Below are positions 16,007 to 25,320 of a DNA stretch of 64,000 nucleotides, piece by piece. Numbering within the stretch: position 1 is the first letter of the stretch; every line of letters begins with the position of its first letter. The notes beneath the pieces were generated by a model that was not told the origin of the DNA, did not search any database, and saw nothing but the letters and a program-made list of their open reading frames with translations. The translations under genes were made by a program, and so were the position numbers. The DNA is from Sphingomonas sp. Root241. GTDB taxonomy: Bacteria > Pseudomonadota > Alphaproteobacteria > Sphingomonadales > Sphingomonadaceae. Location of the stretch: assembly GCF_001428865.1 (NCBI RefSeq), contig NZ_LMIV01000002.1, positions 628,903 through 692,902 on the forward strand. The letters run 5' to 3'.

Positions 16007-16474
16007 CCGTTCTCTCCCCTCTTATGTCTTTCGTGCAGGCTAGCGAGCATACCGCGTTTACGAAAGAGGGGATTTCCGCTGCGCCCGCCGTCATGTGCGA
16101 ACAGCGCTCCGTGCTCCGAGCTGGGTCGTATCGACATTCAACCGCAAAACTCCCCTCCCTTGCAGGGAGGGGGAAGAGTTGAATGTCGATACAGCCTAAG
16201 GCTGGAGTCGCCTCGCTCGCCAAGCCGACGCCCATCCGCGAACGCGCAGGTGCTGGAAAGCAGAAGAACGGCGCTCTCTTCTCCCATCGCGCCTGGCGAA
16301 GCGTGGTTAACACGGGCTTCCGCGCGCCTCCGATAAACTGCGGACACGAGCGCCGCCGCCTGAGAGGAATCCCGGCGATTCCCGCCCGTTTATCGGTGAA
16401 TTTTGGTACGCTCGCGCCGGCTCCCTCCGGGCTCATCCTATAACGGATCAGCATAATCCTTTCGGGAGCATCGA
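16007..16474. other. Gene-free gap of 468 bases upstream of the first TonB receptor
   Basis: No protein gene is supported. It holds the nested palindrome at 16128-16192. The last 100 bases precede the receptor start and should contain its promoter and leader, but no consensus promoter stands out. Confidence 0.6.
16128..16192. repeat. Nested family A palindrome (copy A3)
   Basis: The CTCCCCTCCCTTGCAGGGAGG core is framed by 15-base perfect inverted arms, GTATCGACATTCAAC (16128-16142) and GTTGAATGTCGATAC (16178-16192). The whole could form a 65-base cruciform or a hairpin in RNA of either strand. Confidence 0.8.
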
Positions 16475-19009
16475 ATGAAACGGGGTATTCTCTTGCTGGC
16501 TGCTGCCGCGCCGCTCGCGCTAGCGGCGCCGGCCTTCGCCAACACGGCCGCGCCTTCGGATACGCCGAAGACCGAGACCGAAGCGAAGGCCGATGCGCCC
16601 GCGCAGCAGAGCGGAAAGGCACCCGAGAAGGAAGTCTTCTCTACCGGCGTCGCCAAGGGCCGCGACCGCCTGGACAGCGCCACTTCGACCAGCTCGCTCA
16701 AGGACGACCAGATCGAGCTCTTCGGCGCCCGCTCGCTCGCCGAGATTCTCCGCAACATCCCGGGCGTCCGCGCCGAAGCCGTGGGCGGCGAAGGCAATGC
16801 CAGCTATTCGATCCGCGGCCTGCCGCTGGCGTCGACCGGCTCGAAGTTCCTGCAGCTCCAGGAAGACGGCCTGCCGGTGCTCGAATTCGGCGACATCAAC
16901 TTCATGTCGCCCGACATCTTCATGCGTGCCGACCTCAACCTCGCGCAGGTGGAAGCGATCCGCGGCGGATCGGCCTCGACCTTCGCGTCGAACTCGCCCG
17001 GCGGCGTGATCAACCTCCTCTCCAAGACCGGCGACGTCGAAGGCGGCGCCATCCAGGCGACCGCCGGCCTCGATTACGGCGAATATCGCCTCGATTTCGA
17101 CTATGGCAGCAAGCTCAGCGACACGCTGCGCTTCCACATCGGCGGCTTCTATCGCAGCGGCGAAGGCCCGCGCGACATCGGCTATAACGGCTATCGCGGC
17201 GGCCAGGTGAAGTTCAACATCACCAAGGAGTTCACCGGCGGCTACGTTCGCTTCTACGCCAAGCTGCTCGATGATCGGACACCCGGCTATCAGGCCGTGC
17301 CGGTGGGCGTGACGGGCACCAACGCCGACCCGAGCTTCGCCGATATCGCGAACTTCGACGTCAAGCGGGACTCGCTGCTGTCGCCCTACATCACCAACGT
17401 CCTGGCGCTGGACGGCAACAACCAGGTCGTTCGCCACGATGCTCGCGACGGCACCCATCCGACGGTCAAGTCGTTCGGAGTCGAGACGCAGTTCGAGCTC
17501 GGCGACTGGACGATCACCGAGAAGTTCCGCTTCGCGGATATCTCCGCGCACCTCACCCAGAGCATTCCGCTCACCCTAGCCCCGGCGGCCGGCCTCGGCT
17601 TCCTGTTCGGCGGCCCCGGCGCGCGGCTGAGCTATGCGTCCGGCCCGAATACGGGCCAGGCGATCGCGAATCCCGCGTCGCTCAACGGCAACGGGCTGCT
17701 CGCCATGGGGCTGCTGATGGACGTCCAGGTCGACAGCCTCGACAACATGACCAACGACCTGCGCGCCACCCGCGTGTGGGACATCGGCGGCGGCAAGCTG
17801 ACGACGACGGCGGGCTTCTACAAATCGTCGCAGGAATTCGACACCAACTGGTCGTTCACGACGATCCTGTCGGACGTGGTCGGCGCAGGCAAGGCCGCGC
17901 TCGTCGATATCGCCACCGCGGGCGGCATTCCGGTGACGCAGGGCGGCTATACCAGCTTCAGTACCGCGGGGGGCTCCAGCTATCGCCGCCGCTACGATGT
18001 CAACTTCGACGTCAACGCGCCTTATGCGTCGATCAACTACCATATCGGCAAAATCGCGATCGGCGGCAGTGTGCGCTATGATTTCGGCAGCCTCCAGGGT
18101 TCGGTGTTCGGCGCGGACCTCGGCGGCGGCCGCGTCGGTATCCGGCCGGTCGACATCAACGGCGACGGCGTGATCTCCTTCCCCGAGAGCCAGACCGCGG
18201 TGCTGCCGCTGGCCCAGCCGGCTCCGGTCGACTATAATTACGACTATCTGAGCTACTCGTCGGGCATCAACTTCCGCGTCTCGGAGCCGCTGGCGGTCTT
18301 CGCCCGCTACAGCCGCGGCAGCCGCGCGGCGGCCGACCGGATCCTGTTCACCCCCGCGGTGAGCACGCTCGACGGCAGCCTGCTCGATCCTGCGGGCGCC
18401 TATGACGCGGTCCGCCAGACCGAAGTGGGCGTGAAGTTCCGCAAGGCGGGCGTGACGCTCAATTTCACCGGCTTCCTGGCGAGCACGGGCGAGCGGAACA
18501 TGCAGGTCAACAGCGCGCCCGACGGTTCGGTGCAGGTCGAGCAGATCGCCCGCAAGTACAGCGCGAAAGGCGTCGAGTTCGAGGGCGGGTTCCAGCACGG
18601 TCCGTTCAGCCTCACGGCCGGCGCGACCTACACGATCGCCAAGATATCCGAGGATGAGAGCCATCCCGAACTCGTGGACAATGTCCCGCGGCACCAGGCG
18701 CGGCTCATCTTCCAGGCGACGCCGCAATTCTCGACCGAATTGTTCACCATCGGCGCCAACGTCGTGGGCACCACCAGCAGCTTCGCGCAGGATACCAACC
18801 AACTGAAGATGCCCGGCTACACGACGGTCAACGGCTTCGTGCAGTTCCGGCCCGCCGATCGGGTCCAGCTGATGCTGAACGCCAACAACCTGTTCGACAC
18901 GCTCGGCTTCGCCGAGATCACGCAAGGGACGATCCCTGCGAGCGGTCTGGTGACGGCGCGCGCCATCAACGGCCGCACGGTCTCGGCCTCGGTCCGCTTC
19001 GACTTCTGA
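16475..19009 (+). CDS. TonB-dependent outer-membrane receptor (first of a tandem pair)
   Basis: 844 residues. Signal peptide at about 1-22 (LAAPAFA). The plug domain starts near residue 50 (EKEVFSTGVAKGRDRLDSA) and has LAEILRNIPGVRAEAV, YSIRGLP and RADLNLAQVEAIRGGSAS; the barrel follows and ends in aromatic ...VSASVRFDF. It imports an unknown substrate with energy from TonB-ExbBD. An unusual feature is a canonical EF-hand calcium loop at residues 560-571 (DINGDGVISFPE), conserved in the neighbouring paralogue. A terminator separates the two receptor genes. Downstream of an MFS transporter and a GH43 enzyme, a role in oligosaccharide or peptide uptake is plausible but unproven. Confidence 0.93.
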   Translation: MKRGILLLAAAAPLALAAPAFANTAAPSDTPKTETEAKADAPAQQSGKAPEKEVFSTGVAKGRDRLDSATSTSSLKDDQIELFGARSLAEILRNIPGVRAEAVGGEGNASYSIRGLPLASTGSKFLQLQEDGLPVLEFGDINFMSPDIFMRADLNLAQVEAIRGGSASTFASNSPGGVINLLSKTGDVEGGAIQATAGLDYGEYRLDFDYGSKLSDTLRFHIGGFYRSGEGPRDIGYNGYRGGQVKFNITKEFTGGYVRFYAKLLDDRTPGYQAVPVGVTGTNADPSFADIANFDVKRDSLLSPYITNVLALDGNNQVVRHDARDGTHPTVKSFGVETQFELGDWTITEKFRFADISAHLTQSIPLTLAPAAGLGFLFGGPGARLSYASGPNTGQAIANPASLNGNGLLAMGLLMDVQVDSLDNMTNDLRATRVWDIGGGKLTTTAGFYKSSQEFDTNWSFTTILSDVVGAGKAALVDIATAGGIPVTQGGYTSFSTAGGSSYRRRYDVNFDVNAPYASINYHIGKIAIGGSVRYDFGSLQGSVFGADLGGGRVGIRPVDINGDGVISFPESQTAVLPLAQPAPVDYNYDYLSYSSGINFRVSEPLAVFARYSRGSRAAADRILFTPAVSTLDGSLLDPAGAYDAVRQTEVGVKFRKAGVTLNFTGFLASTGERNMQVNSAPDGSVQVEQIARKYSAKGVEFEGGFQHGPFSLTAGATYTIAKISEDESHPELVDNVPRHQARLIFQATPQFSTELFTIGANVVGTTSSFAQDTNQLKMPGYTTVNGFVQFRPADRVQLMLNANNLFDTLGFAEITQGTIPASGLVTARAINGRTVSASVRFDF

Positions 19010-19021
19010 GCGAAGCAAATC

Positions 19022-19058
19022 GCCCGGGCCGCCGCCGCGCGGCCCGGGCTTCTTTTTC
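19022..19058 (+). terminator. Intrinsic terminator after the first TonB receptor
   Basis: GCCCGGGCCGC (19022-19032) pairs perfectly with GCGGCCCGGGC (19039-19049) and is followed by TTCTTTTTCT. The two receptor genes are therefore likely separate transcripts or partly attenuated. Confidence 0.85.
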
Positions 19059-19118
19059 TGCGCCCCAAAGGGGGGTGTTCAAACGAAGGCGCCGCCTGGT
19101 GCCTCCGAACAAAGGATC

Positions 19119-21602
19119 ATGAAAGAAATGAAGAAGCATCTGTTGTTGTCGGTCGCGCCGTTCGTGCTCGCCACTCCGGCCTTCGCCGAGGACAAGCCCG
19201 CCGCGCCCGCGCAGCCCCAGACCGAAGCCAAGGCTCCCGAAAAGGAAGTCTTCTCGACCGGCGTCGCCAAGGGGCGCGACCGCCTCGACAGCGCCACCTC
19301 GACCAGCGCGCTGCGCGCCGCCGAGATCGACAAGATCGGCGCACGCTCGATCTCCGAGATCCTGCGCGACATCCCCGGCATCCGCTCCGAGGCCGCTTCG
19401 GGCGAAGGCAATGCCAACATCACCATCCGCGGCCTGCCGATCGCATCGACCGGCGCCAAGTTCCTGCAGCTGCAGGAAGACGGCCTGCCGATCCTCGAAT
19501 TCGGCGACATCGCCTTCGCGACCGCCGACGCCTTCCTGCGCGCCGACCTGAACCTCGCCGCCGTCGAGGCGATCCGCGGCGGTTCGGCCTCGACCTTCGC
19601 GTCGAACTCGCCGGGCGGCATCGTCAACTTCATCTCGAAGACCGGCGATGCCGACGGCGGCGCAGTGCAGCTCTCGACCGGGCTCGATTACGGCATGCGC
19701 CGCATCGATTTCGATTATGGCGCGCGCATCAGCCCGACGCTGCGCTTCCATGTCGGCGGCTTCTACCGCGACGGCGAAGGCCCGCGCGCGACCGGCTTCA
19801 ACTCGACTCGTGGCGGCCAGATCAAGTTCAACGTCACCAAGGAATTCGAGGGCGGCTATATCCGCTTCTACGGCAAGTACATGGACGATATCACGCCGGC
19901 CTATGACATCACCGCGCTCGGCGTGAGCGGCACCAACGACAAGCCGGTCTACAAGAACATCCCCAATTACGATGCGCGCCACGATTCGCTGTTCTCGCGC
20001 AACTATCAGAGCCAGCTGACGCTCGACGGCAACAACCAGATCGTCAACGACGACGTGACCGCGGGCCAGCACCCGATCGTCAAGTCGGTGGGCGTCGAGA
20101 GCAAGTTCGAAGTCGCCGGTTTCGACATCACCGAGCGCTTCCGCTACGCCGACATGTCCAATCACTCGATGGGCATCTATTACGCGCAGTTCATGCCCGC
20201 GGCGGTGATGACGGCCGCGTTCGGCGCGCCGGGCGGCACGCTGCGCTACGCCAGCGGCCCGAACGCCGGCGCGACGATCGCCAATCCGACCACGCTCAAC
20301 GGCAACGGGCTGGCCGCGCTGATGATGCTCGCCGATACCGATCTCAACAGCCTCAACAACGTCACCAACGACATCCGCGCCAGCCGCGTGTGGAACGTCG
20401 GCGGCAACGACCTGACGACCACCGTCGGTCTGTACAGCTCGCACCAGACGATCGACTCCGACTGGAACTGGGCGACCGTGCTCAGCGGCGTCACGGGCAA
20501 TGGCGACGCGCAGCTGCTCGACGTCGCCACCGCGACCGGCGTCAAGATCACGCAGGACGGCACGCTGCGTTATGGCGGGCCGACCGTCGGCACCTTCCGC
20601 CGCGGCTACCGGCTCGGCTATACCACCAACGCGCCCTTCGCCTCGGTCAACCTGCGCCTCGGCGGCGTCTCGATCGGCGGCAGCCTGCGCTATGACTTCG
20701 GCAAGGCGAGCGGCACGGTGATCGGCTCCGAGCTCGGCGGCGGCCGCGTCGGCGTCGCGGCGAAGGACATGAACGGCGACGGCGTGATCTCGGTCCCCGA
20801 GATGCAGGTCGCGATCTCGCCGCTCACCCGTCCGGCTCCGGTCGACTATGATTACGGCTATCTGAGCTATTCGGTCAGCGCGCTCTGGCGCATCGCCGAG
20901 CCGGTCGCGGTGTTCGCGCGCTACAGCCGCGGCGGCCGCGCCAATGCCGATCGCATCCAGTTCAGCCCGTTCGTCAGCGCGACCGACGGCAGCCTGCTCG
21001 ACAAGGATGCGGCAGTCGACGTGGTGCATCAGGCCGAGGCGGGCCTGAAGTATCGCGACGACAATCTGACGCTCAACTTGACCGGCTTCTGGGCGAAGGC
21101 CGAGGACACCAACCTCGACTCGACCACCGGCCTGCCGCTGCTGCGCGACTACAAGGCGATCGGCGGCGAGTTCGAAGGCGGCTATCGGATGGGCATCTTC
21201 AGCCTGACCGCCGGCGCGACCTATACCGATGCGGAGATCAGCAAGGACGCGATCAATCCCGCGTTCGCAGGCAATGTGCCGCAGCACCAGGCCAAGCTGA
21301 TCTACCAGGTCACGCCGCAGATCACGACCGAGCGCTTCAGCGTCGGCGCGGTCATCGTCGGCACGACCGGCAGCTGGGCCACCGCGGCGAACACGCTCAA
21401 GGTGCCGGGCTACACGACGACCAACGCGTTCGTGCAGTTCCGACCGGTCGACCGGGTGACGCTCGCGGTCAACGCCGTCAATTTGTTCGACGTGCTCGCG
21501 ATCACTGCGATCGACGATCCGGTGATCCCGGCGGTGGGCGTGGCGCGCGCGCACGTCCTCAATGGCCGCACGATCTCGGCTTCGCTCCGCTTCGACTTCT
21601 GA
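19119..21602 (+). CDS. TonB-dependent outer-membrane receptor (second of a tandem pair)
   Basis: 827 residues, a close paralogue of the preceding receptor over its whole length, with shared blocks such as EKEVFSTGVAKGRDRLDSAT, FASNSPGG, LTTT(A/V)G and APVDY(N/D)Y. Signal peptide ends near PAFAED. The barrel ends in ...ISASLRFDF, the usual terminal phenylalanine for outer-membrane assembly. The EF-hand-like loop DMNGDGVISVPE is at residues 550-561. The ATG at 19119 is only 2 bases from AAAGGA; the in-frame ATG at 19128 is an alternative. Divergence is concentrated in extracellular loops, so the pair probably recognises related but different ligands. Confidence 0.93.
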   Translation: MKEMKKHLLLSVAPFVLATPAFAEDKPAAPAQPQTEAKAPEKEVFSTGVAKGRDRLDSATSTSALRAAEIDKIGARSISEILRDIPGIRSEAASGEGNANITIRGLPIASTGAKFLQLQEDGLPILEFGDIAFATADAFLRADLNLAAVEAIRGGSASTFASNSPGGIVNFISKTGDADGGAVQLSTGLDYGMRRIDFDYGARISPTLRFHVGGFYRDGEGPRATGFNSTRGGQIKFNVTKEFEGGYIRFYGKYMDDITPAYDITALGVSGTNDKPVYKNIPNYDARHDSLFSRNYQSQLTLDGNNQIVNDDVTAGQHPIVKSVGVESKFEVAGFDITERFRYADMSNHSMGIYYAQFMPAAVMTAAFGAPGGTLRYASGPNAGATIANPTTLNGNGLAALMMLADTDLNSLNNVTNDIRASRVWNVGGNDLTTTVGLYSSHQTIDSDWNWATVLSGVTGNGDAQLLDVATATGVKITQDGTLRYGGPTVGTFRRGYRLGYTTNAPFASVNLRLGGVSIGGSLRYDFGKASGTVIGSELGGGRVGVAAKDMNGDGVISVPEMQVAISPLTRPAPVDYDYGYLSYSVSALWRIAEPVAVFARYSRGGRANADRIQFSPFVSATDGSLLDKDAAVDVVHQAEAGLKYRDDNLTLNLTGFWAKAEDTNLDSTTGLPLLRDYKAIGGEFEGGYRMGIFSLTAGATYTDAEISKDAINPAFAGNVPQHQAKLIYQVTPQITTERFSVGAVIVGTTGSWATAANTLKVPGYTTTNAFVQFRPVDRVTLAVNAVNLFDVLAITAIDDPVIPAVGVARAHVLNGRTISASLRFDF

Positions 21603-21686
21603 GGCGCACGAAAACGGGCGCATTCGGGCCGCTCTCTCGGGAGCGGCCTATAATGCAGAGAGAAACGAGAGAGCAGAGTAGCGAAC

Positions 21687-23531
21687 ATGCTGAAGTCGAT
21701 GAAAATCCCGAGGAAGCTGGGTCTGTCGTTCCTGACGATCTGCGCGACTGCGGCGATCGTGATGCTGGTGTTCTACACCAACATCTCGTCGATCCGCAGC
21801 ACGACCGATGCGAACAATCTCAGTCAGTCGATCCATGCCAAGGCACAGGCGCTGGAGACCGCATTGCTGCGGCAGAACAGCCAGATGCGCGGCTTCCTCG
21901 TCACTGCGGACGAGAGCTACCTCAAATCCTATAACGAGGGGCGCGACGACTATGACAAGGCTTCGGCCGAGCTCGAGGAGATCCTGACCGACGACAAGCA
22001 GGAAGCGGCGCTGCTCAAGTCGCGCGAGGAAACGCTCGCGTGGCGCAAGAATTGGGGCGACCGGCTGATCGCCGAAGTCAAATCGGGCCAGCGCGACGCG
22101 GCCGAAGCCGAAGTGCGCGCCGCCGGCAAGGCCGTGCTGACCAGCAACGCAGTGCTGCCGCTGCGCGAGATCAAGGACGCGCAGAACAAGCAGATCGAAG
22201 AGAATGGCGCGAGCCAGGAGACCGCGATCAAGAGCGCATTGTTCGTGCTCGTGGTCGGTGCGCTCGCGCTGATGGGTATCGCGATCGCGCTCGCCGTAAT
22301 GCTGACCCGGCTGATCGCGCGTCCGGTGAGCGGGCTCACCCGGACGATGGCCGATCTTGCCGCCGGCAAGAACGACATCGCCGTCCCCGACACCGATCGT
22401 GGCGACGAATTGGGCGACATGGCCCGTGCGGTTCTGGTGTTCCGCGACGCCGCGGTGGCCAAGCAGGCTGCCGAAGCCGCCAATGCGCGCGCCGAGGCCG
22501 AGCAGAAGATGGTGGTCGAGACCGTATCGGCGCAGCTCTCCGAACTCGCCAACGGCAATCTGACCGCCGAGATCAACCGCGACTTCCCGGGCGACTATGC
22601 GACGGTGAAGACCAACTTCAATGCCGCGGTCGGCGAGCTGCGCGGGCTGATCGGCACGGTGATGCAGAGTGCCGCGACGATCCGCGACGGCTCGAACGAG
22701 ATCGCCCAGGCCTCCGAGGATCTCGCCCGCCGCACCGAAGCGAATGCCGCGAGCCTCGAAGAGACTTCGGCGGCAGTGACCCAGATGGACGGCCGCCTGA
22801 AGCAGACCGCCGCGGCCGCCGGCCGCACGGTCGAGCGCGCCGACGGGACGATCGTGACGGTCTCCAACGGCCGGGCGACCGCCGACGAAGCGATGCAGGC
22901 GATGAGCCGCGTGGCCGACAGCGCCAAGGGCATCGACAGCGTGATCGAGGGCCTCGACAAGATCGCCTTCCAGACGCGGGTTCTCGCGATGAACGCCGCG
23001 GTCGAAGCCGGCCGCGCCGGCGAGGCGGGCCGCGGCTTCGCGGTGGTCGCCGATCTCGTCTCGGCACTGGCGATGCGCGCCGAGGAAGAGGCGGGCCGTG
23101 CGCGCGACCAATTGACCGCGACCCAGACCGACATCGTCGCGGCCGTCGAGATGGTCCAGAAGGTCGACACTGCGCTGGCCGACATCTCGGGCGACGTGGG
23201 CGAGGTTCACAAATTGCTCGGCGAAATGGCCAGCGACAACCAGGCCCAGTCGACTGCGATCAGCGAGATATCGATCGCGATCGGGACGATGGACCAGTCG
23301 ACCCAGCAGAATGCCGCCATGGTGGAAGAGACCTCGGCCGCCGCGCGCAACCTGTCGGGCGAAGTGGCCGCGCTCAGCGAGCAGGCGTCGCGGTTCAACG
23401 TCGGGGCGCAGAAAAGCGGCGCGCGCAAGGCGGCGTCGATCCATTTCGACGGCCCGGTCAAGCCGCTGCCCGCTGCCGCCATCTCCGCGCTGACTCGCGC
23501 GAACGGCCATGACGACTGGCAATCGTTCTGA
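21687..23531 (+). CDS. Methyl-accepting chemotaxis protein
   Basis: 614 residues. TM1 at about 11-31, a helical periplasmic CHASE3-like sensor domain (about 40-180, TDANNLSQSIHAKAQALETALLRQNSQMRGFLVTAD), TM2 at about 184-207, one HAMP domain after it (LIARPVSGLTRTMADLAAGKNDIAVPDTDRGDELGDMARAV) and probably a second near 280-325, then the signalling domain to about 560. The kinase-control tip reads FQTRVLAMNAAVEAGRAGEAGRGFAVVADLVSALAMR; compared with the usual ADEVRxLA it has L and S in place of E and R. The C-terminus DDWQSF resembles the NWEEF-type tethers that bind CheR. It transmits an unknown stimulus to CheA. Confidence 0.92.
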   Translation: MLKSMKIPRKLGLSFLTICATAAIVMLVFYTNISSIRSTTDANNLSQSIHAKAQALETALLRQNSQMRGFLVTADESYLKSYNEGRDDYDKASAELEEILTDDKQEAALLKSREETLAWRKNWGDRLIAEVKSGQRDAAEAEVRAAGKAVLTSNAVLPLREIKDAQNKQIEENGASQETAIKSALFVLVVGALALMGIAIALAVMLTRLIARPVSGLTRTMADLAAGKNDIAVPDTDRGDELGDMARAVLVFRDAAVAKQAAEAANARAEAEQKMVVETVSAQLSELANGNLTAEINRDFPGDYATVKTNFNAAVGELRGLIGTVMQSAATIRDGSNEIAQASEDLARRTEANAASLEETSAAVTQMDGRLKQTAAAAGRTVERADGTIVTVSNGRATADEAMQAMSRVADSAKGIDSVIEGLDKIAFQTRVLAMNAAVEAGRAGEAGRGFAVVADLVSALAMRAEEEAGRARDQLTATQTDIVAAVEMVQKVDTALADISGDVGEVHKLLGEMASDNQAQSTAISEISIAIGTMDQSTQQNAAMVEETSAAARNLSGEVAALSEQASRFNVGAQKSGARKAASIHFDGPVKPLPAAAISALTRANGHDDWQSF

Positions 23532-23632
23532 GGAATGCGGCGGTCGCGCTTCCTCTGCGAGGCGTGCCCGCCGACCCTCCGTCAAGACCTGAACACCCGC
23601 CGGGCCGTTGGCCCGGCGCGCCCCGGAGGAAT

Positions 23633-24667
23633 ATGACCGATCATCTTGCGACCCGGGGAGAATTCTCGCGCCAGGCGGACATCGCGCGCACTCTCGGTTC
23701 CCCCTTCGTCGCGGCGGTGCTCGAAGCCGGCGAGCGCCATCTCGGCCAGGCGCCGCGCACTGCGGCACTGATCAGATCCTGGCCCGGCGATCCTTCCGCG
23801 GCGGCGCTGGCGATGCGCTTCAACGCCGCGATCCACGCGCTGGCCCGCCGCGGCCGTCCGCGGCGGCTCGAATCGCTCTACCAGCGCCAGCACGACGATT
23901 TCGACGGCGCGATCGCCGCGGCGATGGCATCCGAGGACGCCTTCATCGCCTCCTGGATGCAGCAGCCGCCCCAGACCAACGAAGTCAATCGCGCCGCTGC
24001 GATCCTCTCTGCGCTGATGGTGGCGGGCGAACGCTTTGGCCTGCCCTTCGAACTGCTCGAGCTGGGATCGAGCGCGGGGCTCAATCTCAATCTCGCGCGC
24101 TACGCTTATGATCTGGGCGGACTGGCGGCGGGTGCGCCGGATTCGCCGGTGCGGATCGCGCCGGTCTGGCGCGGCAGCCGGCCGCCCGAAACGGCGCCCG
24201 AGGTGATCGCGGCGCAAGGTGTCGACCTTCATCCGCTGGACGCCGCCGACGAGGCGACGCGCGACCGGCTGCTCTCCTTCGTCTTCGCCGACCAGCCGCT
24301 GCGCGCGGAGCGTTTGCGCCACGCGCTCGATCTGGCGCAACACCACAAGCCGCGGATCACGCGTGCCGACGCAGTGTCGTGGCTCGCCGAGCAACTCGCC
24401 GAGCCGCAGGCGGCGGGGCGCTGTCGTGCGGTGTTCCATTCGATGGTGCTGCAATATCTCGACGCGGCCGACCGCAAGGTGGCGGCCGACCTGATCGCCG
24501 CTGCCGGTTCGCGCGCCACCCGGGAGCGCCCACTGGCCTGGATCAGCTTCGAATGGACGCCGAACCGCAGCGAGGTCCAGCTCTGGCTGACCTGCTGGCC
24601 GACCGGCGAGGCGCGCCAGCTCGCGACCTGCCACCCGTACGGCATGTGGATCGACTGGCGGGAGTGA
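23633..24667 (+). CDS. DUF2332 family protein
   Basis: 344 residues from the ATG at 23633, which has GGAGGA two bases upstream; the longer frame from 23564 is unlikely. FELLELGSSAGLNLNLARY (near 137-155) is the DUF2332 signature and resembles a SAM-binding motif I (E-L-G-S-S-A-G-L-N). The C-terminal IAAAGSRATRERPLAWISFEW and LTCWPTGEARQLATCHPYGMWIDW are also typical. The family is uncharacterised; a methyltransferase-like fold is an inference. It abuts the convergent thpR gene with only 3 bases between them. Confidence 0.85.
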   Translation: MTDHLATRGEFSRQADIARTLGSPFVAAVLEAGERHLGQAPRTAALIRSWPGDPSAAALAMRFNAAIHALARRGRPRRLESLYQRQHDDFDGAIAAAMASEDAFIASWMQQPPQTNEVNRAAAILSALMVAGERFGLPFELLELGSSAGLNLNLARYAYDLGGLAAGAPDSPVRIAPVWRGSRPPETAPEVIAAQGVDLHPLDAADEATRDRLLSFVFADQPLRAERLRHALDLAQHHKPRITRADAVSWLAEQLAEPQAAGRCRAVFHSMVLQYLDAADRKVAADLIAAAGSRATRERPLAWISFEWTPNRSEVQLWLTCWPTGEARQLATCHPYGMWIDWRE

Positions 24668-24670
24668 GCG

Positions 24671-25207
24671 TCAGCCTCGCAACGGATAACGCTCGATCGC
24701 TTCGTAGATCGCGCCTTCGCGGCCGAGGGTGCTTTCGAACAGCAGGAAGTGATCGAGGACGAAGGGCGCGCTGGCGAGACCGGCATGACTTTCGAGAAAG
24801 CGATCGGTGGGCCCCGCGCTCGCGTTCATCCGCGCCAGCGTGATGTGCGGCAGATAGGCGCGGCTTTCGGGGGCGAGGCCGCAGCGGACCAGGGCCTGAT
24901 CGACCTTCTTGTGGAGCCCGGCGAGCGCGTCGTGCGGCCGGACCCCGGCCCAGAGTGCATTGGGGCGGCCGCGGCTGTCGAATTGGCCGACGCCGGCGAG
25001 CGCAACCTCGATTGGCGGGAAGTGGATATGGGAGAGCGCGATCGCGATGTCCTCGGCGATCGGGCGCTCGACTTCGCCGATGAAGCGCAGGGTCAGATGG
25101 AGCTGCGCGTCATCCTGCCAGCGGGCGCCGGTGACGCCGCCCATCAGCGCGCGGAGTTGCTCGCGGGTGGCGCGGGGCGGACGGAGGCCGACGAACAGAC
25201 GGTGCAT
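24671..25207 (-). CDS. thpR: RNA 2',3'-cyclic phosphodiesterase
   Basis: 178 residues of the 2H phosphoesterase superfamily (formerly 2'-5' RNA ligase LigT). The two catalytic HxTx motifs are H37-L-T39 (LHLTLRFIGEV) and H121-I-T123 (LPHITLARM). The enzyme opens 2',3'-cyclic phosphates on RNA. The N-terminus MHRLFVGLRPP is typical of the family. It is convergent with the DUF2332 gene and divergent from the Bax-inhibitor-1 gene. Confidence 0.93.
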   Translation of the reverse strand: MHRLFVGLRPPRATREQLRALMGGVTGARWQDDAQLHLTLRFIGEVERPIAEDIAIALSHIHFPPIEVALAGVGQFDSRGRPNALWAGVRPHDALAGLHKKVDQALVRCGLAPESRAYLPHITLARMNASAGPTDRFLESHAGLASAPFVLDHFLLFESTLGREGAIYEAIERYPLRG

Positions 25208-25320
25208 GGCGGGCTTTAACCACGGATCGGGATCGATCCCCAGCCGGTTTTGCTTGAAAAGGATCGGGCGAGGAACGATATTCGGCGGACGCCGGCAAAT
25301 GCCGGCATGAGGAGTTCATA

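Noticed and set aside
18966..21623. Minus-strand open frame of 885 codons opposite the second TonB receptor
   Set aside because: It is the complement of a well-supported receptor gene; the product is rich in R, A, D and V without a fold.
21649..21654. TATAAT hexamer before the chemoreceptor gene
   Set aside because: It lies within a GGCCGCTC...GAGCGGCC hairpin and no acceptable -35 is present at proper spacing.
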